Shown in pieces: positions 32,958 through 41,070 of a stretch of 64,000 nucleotides of DNA (positions are counted from its first letter, which is position 1; each line of letters begins with the position of its first letter). Source of the DNA: Scleroderma bovista (taxonomy: Eukaryota > Basidiomycota > Agaricomycetes > Boletales > Sclerodermataceae); the NCBI GenBank assembly GCA_037178675.1, contig JAYMGJ010000380.1:124001-188000 (forward strand). The letters are read 5' to 3'. The notes under the pieces were generated by a model. That model searched no databases. It was not told the origin of the DNA and saw nothing but the letters and a program-made list of their open reading frames with translations. Made by a program: the position numbers and the translations under genes.

Positions 32958-33235
32958 TGTTGATATTGAGTGTTTGTGCACTCTTGTGGTGTTGTGTGGC
33001 GCATTTGCAGTGATTACTTGAGGTGTTTCCTTTCCAGGTTGATCAGGTGATTTGTGGCTTTTGTGTTACACTGTTTTTCCTTGTTTGCTTTGTTTGTGTA
33101 GTTGAAATTTTCGTGCCCAGAGTCCTTTCTCTTCAGTCTCTGACACTGGGCACAAGGTCTGTAATCTGTAGCTCTCCTCATAATTTAGTCTCTGACACTG
33201 GGCACAAGAGTGCTATTTTGTGGATTATTTGAACA
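32958..33235 (+). repeat. LTR-F, 3' LTR of copia F3
   Basis: 278 bp, one substitution relative to the 5' LTR. Followed by CTTCA. Confidence 0.93.
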
Positions 33236-33240
33236 CTTCA

Positions 33241-33460
33241 ACCAGTCTTTGGACTCAGTGGCAGCTGGGGTGATGAGGCTGGTGGACATAGTGGACATGT
33301 TGTTAGATGACAGGAAATTGGGGGTAAAGGCAAAACTGGTCTGATATTTATAGATCCAAATTTTGTACTCAGACAACCACTCCGGACTCCACATTGTTCT
33401 AGGTGACCACACAACTGCCTCATTGCAGCCTCATGGGTTTGGCCCCTAAAAGGGGGATAC
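33241..33460 (+). other. LTR-B-type element tail with polypurine tract
   Basis: The last 120 bp parallel 2440-2568 and end in AAAAGGGGGATAC (tract 33447-33460). The upstream part is the right half of the copia F3 target. Confidence 0.5.
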
Positions 33461-33534
33461 TGTTACAACCATGTCCAACTCTGAGTCTCATCCAGTCACT
33501 CCAGTCACATCCCAGCACTCTAGCCCAACTCTGG
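33461..33534 (+). repeat. LTR-B-like fragment
   Basis: Begins TGTTACAACCATGTCCAACT and follows LTR-B for about 74 bp before breaking into a transposase fragment. Confidence 0.65.
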
Positions 33535-33776
33535 TTGCTCACATCCATAGCTTCTTCTGCACCCCCAAACCTGCTTGAAGATGGTGGGTTCCAGTCTTTA
33601 GGTATGTATGCATCAAGGGTGCCATGCTGTGAATTTACAACTTCAACTTCATCAATTTCAGAAAAACAAACCAGATTGTTGACCCAGCGATGGCAATGAG
33701 ATGTGGGTTGGTTCATGTGTCACTGAATAGCTTCGTCCAATGGCAATATCTTTCCACAGCTTGGGCATCGTGGCAT
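33535..33776 (-). pseudogene. Plavaka-like transposon N-terminal fragment
   Basis: From an ATG at 33776 the minus strand reads MPRCPSCGKILPLDEAIQ, a stop, HMNQPTSHCHRW, then a FSEIDEVEV and YIPKDWNPPSSSRFGG segment. A C-x2-C...H-x3-4-C finger followed by HMNQP is what I associate with the start of agaricomycete Plavaka (KDZ-related) transposase-associated proteins. The stop sits where Arg (CGA) would fit. Only about 80 codons remain before the LTR-B-like fragment. The family call is tentative. Confidence 0.45.
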
Positions 33777-34124
33777 GGCAATATGGTAGTGGAGTATCTC
33801 ATGTGAAAGAGCACAAGCAAGTGACGATCTGCTACAACTATGTTGCTTTTCACTTACCATGTCATCCCTACCCCCTTCTTCCTTTCCTCCAACTACCCCA
33901 ATGACTACAAAAATGGACTTAAGCAGTGCCATTTCAGATCACACTGGTATCACAGAAATTTTTGCAATCAGTTCAAGGCCTGTGGTGCAGATGAACAAGT
34001 TCGAACATACCTCCCCACCTCTATCTCAATCCCTATCCCCTTTGATGCATACCAGCTCTCTCTCCTTGCACAATGAATTGCTCAGCTCAACTGCCATTGA
34101 CCCCTCCACTCTATTATCTGAGTC
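33777..34124. other. No recognisable gene
   Basis: Short frames only. This is the left flank of the large LTR-A nest. Confidence 0.4.
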
Positions 34125-34429
34125 TGTCAAGACTGGTTCTTCACTGACCTGATCTCTATGGAGGGTCTGTAGGGAATGGCATGGGTGTACCCATGGGTGT
34201 CCACCTGCATACCCACACCCAGATCCATGCTAATTAAACACCCAGACCCATGGGTCCAGGTGTCTTGTCGGATCACAGATTTTGCCACCCAAAAAGACAC
34301 CCACATGGGTGGGACCTTTGGGTGTAGTAATACTATATACTGAAGTCAATATATGTATTAATTTGTAGCTACTACATGATATGGTACATTATCACACTAG
34401 AAGTTGTTGTGTGATCATGCTGGATGGAA

Positions 34430-34700
34430 GGATCATTGCCTCTGTTGTCCTGGTGCTGGTGTGCATGCACTGGCATCATTGTTGTTGTCTCACCTTGCCA
34501 CAGGTGTCTCATTGTCTTGTGAGGCTGGGTGTAGGGGTGGTCACCTCTGTTGTCCTGGTGCTGGCATGCATGCACTGGTGTCATCATTGTCATCTTGCTG
34601 TGGGCATCTTAATAGTGGTGCTCAAGGTGCCTCTGGAAGGGTTCTGGAAGTGCTCTGGAAGTGCTCTGGAGGTGCTCTGGATGCAGGCCATTTTTAAACC
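34430..34700. repeat. Subterminal repeats, left side of PIF element
   Basis: A unit of about 108 bp containing CTCTGTTGTCCTGGTGCTGG and GCATGCACTGG occurs twice (near 34440 and 34547), followed by three copies of GGAAGTGCTCTGG-like sequence. Similar GCATGCATGCACTG words occur at the other end, so these may be transposase-binding sites. Confidence 0.5.
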
Positions 34701-35811
34701 CTGGGGCTTGTGCTAATTTCACTATCGTAGCATATCAAATATGATGCTGATTTATTTGAGTACCATACTCCCATCGTTCGGGAGCTACCAACATGCCCCG
34801 AAATTCTGTGCGCAAGAATATCTTGAACCAACTCGACAACACAACCCTTACTATTGTAACTGCAAGGCTAGAAAATGTGTCGTGGAATGGAGGATAGTAG
34901 CCCGAGTTCAGCCTCCAGTTGGGGCGAGTCCAGTCTCTCCCAGACCCCCCTCTTCACTCTGTCGTCACCGATCTCACTGATCTCATCAGATCTTGAGTCC
35001 AGCTCCTCTGATGACTCTACGGTTGAACGAGATGCTCGATATGCCCGGCTCCTAAATGGAATCAGTGCGCTTAGAGACGAAATCGAGTATGCCCGCGTAC
35101 TTGAAAAACCAGATGTGCCGATGATGCGTGCACCCCAGCTATGCCTCCTTGAACACTTTGCGGATCATAGACCCCACTTATTTATCAAGCGCCTTCGTGT
35201 GTGGCCATCGATTTTTGATCGCATCCTCAATCAAATCAGTGACCACCCTATTTTTCACAGCCGCTCTGAAAACCGCCAGTTGCCTGTTGCCATTCAATTG
35301 GCGATTTTCCTCTTCCGTGCAGGGCATTATGGGAATGCGGTGTCGCCTGAGGATGTCGCCCAATGGGCTGGGGTGAGCGTTGGGTCGGTTGTCAATTGTA
35401 CCAATCGTGTCATGATTGCTGTTCTGGACGAACACGACCAATTTGTCAGAATTCCATCCGAGGACTCGGAGGATATGGAGAAAGCCTGGGTCTTTACTGA
35501 ATCACGCACCTGTCCAGCCTGGAAAAATGGCATTTTTGCCGCTGATGGTTCAAGTATCCCCCTGTTTGAAAAGCCTCATATGTTTGGAGAATCATATTAT
35601 GACAGAAAGTCAAGATACTCCCTCAACTGTCAGGTGGGTACTTAAACAAGCATATAAAGTAGTAGGACTTACATGTCATATAGCTTGTTATCATGCCACA
35701 TAATTTACTTGTTGTGGACTATGTGTTGAGTGGTGTAATCTCAGCACCTCACCTCACTAGTTCTCAAGCTAGTACTTGGGTTAAACCCCCCCAAGTAAGC
35801 CATGTACCCTT

Positions 35812-35884
35812 GACCATATAGCTCAGTGGTTAGAGCACCTGGTATAGACCTAGGAGGTCTAGGGTTCAATTCCCTGTCTGGTCA
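35812..35884 (+). tRNA. tRNA-like element in TRIM 5' LTR
   Basis: 73 nt, LTR positions 89-161. Stems: acceptor 7 bp with one mismatch, D stem 4 bp, anticodon stem 5 bp, T stem 5 bp. A box TAGCTCAGTGG and B box GGTTCAATTCC agree fully with the Pol III consensus. The anticodon loop TATAGAC has A at position 33, so the nominal anticodon UAG (Leu) is unlikely to be used, and the short variable loop does not fit Leu. TTTT at 35891-35894 would end transcription inside the LTR. Confidence 0.7.
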
Positions 35885-35898
35885 CATTACTTTTAACA

Positions 35899-35917
35899 GG
35901 TTATGAGCCCTGTGTGC
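35899..35917 (+). promoter_or_regulatory. Primer-binding site of the TRIM
   Basis: GGTTATGAGCCCTGTGTGC follows the LTR directly. Its first 14 bases equal the copia F site, complementary to the initiator tRNA-Met anticodon region. Confidence 0.8.
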
Positions 35918-36070
35918 TAAAGTGGTGATGTTCCTGATAAGTCCCAGTGTCCTAGTAAGCCCTTTAAAAAGGAAGGCAACCCCCATGGGGTTAGTAAGCC
36001 CTACCATCAAGGCAATGGACCCGATTAGGCAATGGATTCCCACGCCTGCACTTTGTAATAGTGATGTGCT

Positions 36071-36084
36071 GGATTAGGGGAGGC
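36071..36084 (+). promoter_or_regulatory. Polypurine tract of the TRIM
   Basis: GGATTAGGGGAGGC immediately before the 3' LTR. Confidence 0.75.
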
Positions 36085-36172
36085 TGTTGAGTGGTGTAAT
36101 CTCAGCACCTCACCTCACTAGTTCTCAAGCTAGTACTTGGGTTAAACCCCCCCAAGTAAGCCATGTACCCTT

Positions 36173-36245
36173 GACCATATAGCTCAGTGGTTAGAGCACC
36201 TGGTATAGACCTAGGAGGTCTAGGGTTCAATTCCCTGTCTGGTCA
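36173..36245 (+). tRNA. tRNA-like element in TRIM 3' LTR
   Basis: Identical to 35812-35884, including both box motifs and the TTTT run. Confidence 0.7.
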
Positions 36246-37265
36246 CATTACTTTTAACACTATGGGCTCGGACACCCAGGAAGCATTCATGATGCATGGG
36301 CATTTCGGGGCACCTGTATCGCATCAGATCCTGCAGAATTTATCCCACAGGGTCACTGGATGTGGGCAGACAGCACATATCCAACAGAGACTTGGTGCGC
36401 TGTCCCCTTCAAAAAGCCTAGGGGAGGGGGATTATCTCGAGATCAAAATGTGTATAACAAACATCTTTCCAAGGTACATACCTTACTATCCCACAGGGAT
36501 CGCATATTGATCGGATAAACAGATTCGCGTGCGTGTTGAACACGCATTTGCTGCCTTGAAAGGTCGATTCCAAAGTCTTTGTGAAGTGCGCATGAAGATT
36601 CGGACAGAAAAGGATACAAAGGTGGCAATATTCTGGGTCCTTTGCTGCATCATTTTGCACAATATGATTGTATGCTTTGAGGAAGAAATGGGGGAGAATG
36701 TCATGCCCTCGACTGACTGGGCAATTAATGAAGGAAGTGGCTTGCACGATGAAGACGTGGTGGAGGTTGCAGAGGCTGTAGGAACTCCTGGTCAGCAATT
36801 TCGCATGGGGCTGCTAGATAAACTGTTTCAGCATCTCGGACGGGAGCGTACCCATACATAAACACATTCCAGCCAACAGCGGATGTTGGGGGTTCTTGAG
36901 GTCTTTGATGGAGTAGATGTCACAGTAAGGGGGTCCCAAGCGAGTTCAGACCTTTGTTCATGAAATAAAATCCTATGCCTGACACGCATACACGTTGGTG
37001 TGAGATGGGCAACGCAAACAAGAACACAAGATACACAAGTACATACACGAATTTCCCACCAAGGAAGGATACTGGGCCCTATAACAGTGGTACAATGTCA
37101 GATGTGAGCAATGAAGTGGATGTGACGAGCTGGGAGATGGGGTGAGCAACAAGACAGGACAAGCAACAAGATGAGATGAAACAACTTGATCAAATGCACC
37201 CGGCACAAGATAAAATGAGATGAGAAACTAAGGGACACAGTAATGAAGAAGCGAGGGTCTTGAGT

Positions 37266-39112
37266 CTAAGCAGGAGGAGTGGGCTGCGAGGAGCCACCAT
37301 TGGCCTTCATGAGTTGGGCGAGCTGAATTTTGAGTTGAAGTGTTTCAGCCTCACTGAGGAAGGCACTTTTCTCAGCGTTCTTCAGCTCGATGTCAAGCTT
37401 CTTCATCTCTTGCTCTTTCCGATGCCTTTCCTCCATATCCTGCTGCTGTACCTTGATCTCCTCCTTCATCAAGTCTGGCTCCCGACCCTTGATAACATAC
37501 TCCATTTTTGCAAGGTAGCGTGTAGTTTTATTAGAGGATGAGGATGCTAACATTGCCTCGACTTCCTGATTCAAATCGCTGACCTGGTTTTGAAGTTGAG
37601 ACTTGCCACGGTTGGCAGCTTGGACAGAACTTGCCTTTGTTGAGCTTGTCTTTGGGTCGGAGGATGAGGGCAAAGACAATCTCCCACCAGTTTTCCGCGA
37701 AGAAGATGAAGTTGATGAAGATGTTGTAGACACAGTTGAGTGGGGGGGATGGTGGTATGGCAAGGACTGACGGAATACAGAGTGGCTGTTAGTCAAGGGT
37801 GTACGAGCCTTGCGAAACATTGAGAATTGAGAGCGTGGACCACCACTACTTGGTGTCAAAGGGTGATGTGGATACGGCTATCAATTTATCAGTGATTTTC
37901 ATTAATTCAGTTCAAGGGAAATATACCTGATCTCCTTGAGCTGATATGGAGTCCATGTCAATATCTTGCTCATTGTTGCCCATATCCATCTGCTCCTGCT
38001 CCCAGTTGAAGTCTGGTGTTGGCCATTCATCGTATGTGGCTTCTTCTTCACCCTTGTTCATTGTTGGGCACAATGGCACTGTGGCCTCCTCACATCCACC
38101 ACCCTCAACAGCCACCTGATCTTCATCTGCTTCGTTGGGCATCTCCATCGCATTAGGACCCATCAAGTTCCCATCAGCTTCTGTAGGGGGAACATCAGCA
38201 GAGGTCCCTGCTCTAGTACTCAATGTCTTCTTCGGGCCAGCCGTCCTGCCATCCTGGAAAATCCCATAAAGCTCCTCTCCATAATTTTTATCCGGGGTGG
38301 AGTTGATACCATCAGGGTCAAACAATGGGTTGCCCTGCCAGATGGAGTGTAAGTCATCATACCAAGGGAAACTATTGAGAACATCCTCTGCATGTATACG
38401 TTGTAAGCACCTCTGTTCTCGATCATCAATCATGCAACGTACGCTGAAGATTTGCAAATTTTGGGTGGCCAGGTATGATACCTTCCCCTGATTGATTGAA
38501 TCACCCACGATGTTTGCAATAGAGTCCCTTCAGCCTAACCAATTAAAAGTAAATTTCATGGACTGGTGCAAGGGGGGAACTCACGTGGCAATTCAGTTGC
38601 CCACACTGGTCTGAAACTTGGCTGGGCTCGCCGCATACATCTCCTGGTATTCAGTATCATTCGCGAAAATGGCCTGGGAAACAATGGCCTGGACATCCTT
38701 TTTGTTGTGGCCCAATGGCTGCTCGGTTGGTAGGGGTGGTAGATCAGCAGCGTTTTTATTGCTGAAGAGAATGCGGGAATTAGCAGGATGGGTAAGAAGC
38801 CAGTTAACAAGTTTATTGGTTACGAGAATTATCCCATTGAATATTTTTGGGATGGGTGCTTCCTGATGAACCCTCAGTAGCAACTGCTGGACCCTTGCCT
38901 TTTGCACCAGTGAGATTCGTAGCAGGGGTTTGCAAGTTTGATCCACCACTAGTGCTTGCATTTGCAGCGGGTCGTTTGGGTCCCCCTCGATGGGGTGGTC
39001 CACTTGTGGAAGCCATGGGTCCTACTAAGATGGCCTGCAGGCGGGCAGACCGTCGAGGGCGTGGTCGTAGGGGAGGCATCACTATTCGAACTCCGCCTGG
39101 CCTCATTGCCAA
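37266..39112 (-). pseudogene. Myb/SANT-like partner gene of PIF element, frameshifted
   Basis: On the minus strand: a basic/Pro-Ser-rich start (MAMRPGGVRIVMPPLRPRPRR), then a Myb/SANT-like domain (IQWDNSRN, LVNWLLTHPANSRILFSNK, HNKKDVQAIVSQAIF), which in PIF/Harbinger elements binds the terminal repeats and brings the transposase to DNA. Introns GTGAGT...GGTTAG (near 38594-38532) and GTATAT...GATAG (about 37925-37885) join to an acidic region and a C-terminal coiled coil (37480-37270, REPDLMKEEIKVQQQDMEERHRKE as separate heptads). One extra base at about 38820 (AACCAATAAAC) breaks the SANT domain frame, and a TGA replaces an Arg after SVGN (near 38593). The two lesions make it non-functional unless the extra base is an assembly error. 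Confidence 0.75.
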
Positions 39113-39179
39113 CAGTGAGTCAGCATTCTGTGTTTGTCAGAGCATTTCCAGAGGCACCTTGAGCACCACTAATGTCTTT

Positions 39180-39660
39180 GTGCTGGTATGGACATGTTGC
39201 CGACTCGCCATGATCATCTTCATTGTTATGGTGTGGACGTGCTGCCACTGTCACCATTGTTGTCATCACCATGTCATGGTGGCATTTGCCATGCATGCCT
39301 CATTGTCGTTGACTTTGTTGTGGTGGTGGCTGTGCCATTGACACTGGTTTTTGTCATTGTTGTTGTCATTCTGGTGTGTATGCACTGCCATTGTCATCAT
39401 TGTTGTTCTGGCATGCATGCACTGCTGTCATCATTGTCGTTGTCTCACCATGGCATTTTCCATCAGCATCTCAACATTGTCATCTTTGTCATGCTCATGT
39501 GAAAATGCTGCCATTGTTGTCATTGTCATTGTTGTCATCCAGAGGGACATGATGGCCATGATGCTGATGGTTGTGCAGATCGTCATGATCATGGGTGCAT
39601 CGTTGTGGTGGTCATGGTGGTGGCTGCACTGTCAATGCTGGTCATTGCTGTCATCCATGT
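39180..39660. repeat. Subterminal low-complexity repeats, right side of PIF element
   Basis: Irregular CATCATTGTTGTTGTC and CATTGTTGTCATTGTC tracts with GCATGCATGCACTG twice (near 39290 and 39412). They mirror the left side at 34430-34700. Confidence 0.5.
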
Positions 39661-40444
39661 GACCATGGGTGCATAGTAAACCAAGCGACGGCGAGCAGAA
39701 GGTAGACAGAGAAGGACTGGGGAGCAATGTTGAAAGGTTAGTAGTCAAGGTGATCAGAGTAGGAGAGGGCTTACATTGGTACAGTATGTAGTTGAATACT
39801 ATGATATGCGAGAGTACTATGTTATGTAATCAACTTCTGTGTGTGGCTGTACCCATGCCCATGGGTGAGGGTTTTGGTGTGGGTGCCCCAGTGCTGACCC
39901 ACACCTGCACCCGTGTGGTACTCACACCTGGGACCTGCATGGGTACACTTGTACCCCTGTTTTTTCCTAGGGGTCTGGTTGGTCTAGCAGTAAGACCAAG
40001 GTGCTACATAGTGTAGTCATACTTCCTGAGTATTAGGAAGGCCGACCAAGGGTTATACAGAGAGTCCAAGGGTAAACAGTCAGCAACCAAGTACTTGTAA
40101 AAGGACAGAGATGGAGAGTACGAAGGGTGAACAGATGAGAAGTATCTTATTTGATATTTAAACTGGAACTACAACAGACTGAGTATATAGGTATTTATTC
40201 TGAGTAGAATGGAAGAGGCGATGTATGGGAAGGTGGGATTACTGATGAATGATGAGTGCAGTCGCACTGAGTAAGTATGGTAAGTGTGAGAGTATTGTAT
40301 TAGTAATGAAATGGGATGGGAACATATAGTAACCAGGAACAAGAAAGGAAACATATTAAGCAATTATACAGAGAGACAGAGCAGACAATGAACTCACTGA
40401 TTGGTGGTGATACAGGACAGATAGACAGAAATGGAAAAGGGAGT

Positions 40445-41070
40445 TGTCACGACCATGACATCCGATCACCCTGTACCCTATTGTCCGATTGCGTCCACGT
40501 GTTTGCCGTCCGTTTTATTGTATGTACTCCCTTTTCTGTTTCTCTCTATCTGTCCTGTATTGCCACCAATCAGTGAGCGTGTTGTCCGATCTGTCTCTCT
40601 GTACAATTACCTAATATGTTTCCTTTCTCGTTTCCGGTTACTATACGTTCCCATCCCATTGCATTACTAATATAATACCTATTGGTAATCCGGTTATTGC
40701 ACTTACCGTACTTACTCAGCGCACAGTGCGACTGCGCTCGTCGTTCGTCGGTAATCCCGACTTCCCGTACATCGCCTCATCTGTTCCACTCAGTATAAAT
40801 ACCTAGATACTCGGTCTGTTGTAGTCTCAGTTCGAATATTGAATAAGATACTTCTCATCTGTTCTCCCTTCGTACTCTCTGTCTCTGCCCTCATGCAAGT
40901 ACTCGGTCGTTGACCGTTTACCCTTGGACTCTCCATCACACCCTCGGTCGGCCTTCCTAATACTCGGGAAGCGCGACTACGCTATGTAGCATCTCGGTCT
41001 TACTGCTAGGCCAACCTCTGACCCCCAGACCCCTTGTAGAGATCAGATCGGTGAAGAACCGGTCTTGACA
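40445..41070 (+). repeat. LTR-A copy, complete, left end of nested insertion
   Basis: 626 bp, TGTCACGACCATGACATCC to CCGGTCTTGACA. Left flank GGAGT (40440-40444) equals the pentamer after 47664. It is inverted relative to the LTR-A at 46106-46731. Confidence 0.9.

Larger units (their letters stand above)
28517..33235 (+). mobile_element. Copia F3, complete young element (4,719 bp)
   Basis: LTRs of 278 bp at both ends differ at one base (CCTATCC against CCTTTCC). A perfect CTTCA duplication (28512-28516, 33236-33240) flanks it. Primer site, gag-pol and purine tract are all present. By its LTR identity it is among the youngest insertions here. Confidence 0.95.
35724..36259 (+). mobile_element. 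TRIM, complete 536-bp copy in a transposase exon
   Basis: Both LTRs (35724-35898, 36085-36259) are 175 bp and identical base for base. Interior of 186 bp has primer site GGTTATGAGCCCTG at 35899-35912 and purine tract GGATTAGGGGAGGC at 36071-36084, and no open frame of note. A perfect CTATG duplication (35719-35723, 36260-36264) flanks it. It has all cis signals of an LTR retrotransposon and no proteins, the definition of a TRIM. Each LTR contains a tRNA-like unit, which no TRIM that I know of in fungi is described to have. Confidence 0.96.
34875..36861 (+). pseudogene. HARBI1-like DDE transposase, interrupted by a TRIM
   Basis: Three exons are inferred: 34875-35633, 35694-36473 and 36523-36861, with introns GTGGGT...ATATAG and GTACAT...AAACAG. 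Exon 1 has a Ser-rich N-terminus, a helix-turn-helix-like region (VSPEDVAQWAGVSVGSV, about residues 160-180) and the first catalytic Asp at residue 224 (FAADGSSIP). Exon 2 carries HNLLVVDYG and, beyond the TRIM, GSIHDAWAF, WMWADSTYP (second Asp) and AVPFKKPRGG. Exon 3 gives VRVEHAFAALKGRFQSL with the catalytic Glu, then CCIILHNMIV. All DDE residues are present. The only disruption I find is the TRIM at 35724, which splits the codon after DY. With one CTATG copy and no TRIM the frame is continuous. The enzyme would cut and reinsert the element in the nucleus. Confidence 0.85.
34173..39967. mobile_element. PIF/Harbinger transposon, two convergent genes
   Basis: Ends are GGAATGGCATGGGTGTACCC and, at the right, GTACCCCTGTTTTTTCC. 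Both subterminal regions carry GTGTACCCATG. A TAG trinucleotide lies on both sides (34170-34172, 39968-39970), and the LTR-A sequence reads through once one copy is dropped. Inside are a DDE transposase on the plus strand and a Myb/SANT-type partner on the minus strand, the two-gene plan of the superfamily. A TRIM sits in the transposase gene. The usual 3-bp TSD for the family is TWA, so TAG is slightly atypical. Confidence 0.85.

Noticed and set aside
35724..36259. A SINE or tandem tRNA genes
   Set aside because: The 175-bp unit has TG/CA ends and 5-bp duplications, and full copies have a primer site and polypurine tract between two units. That is LTR retrotransposon structure. There is no SINE tail.
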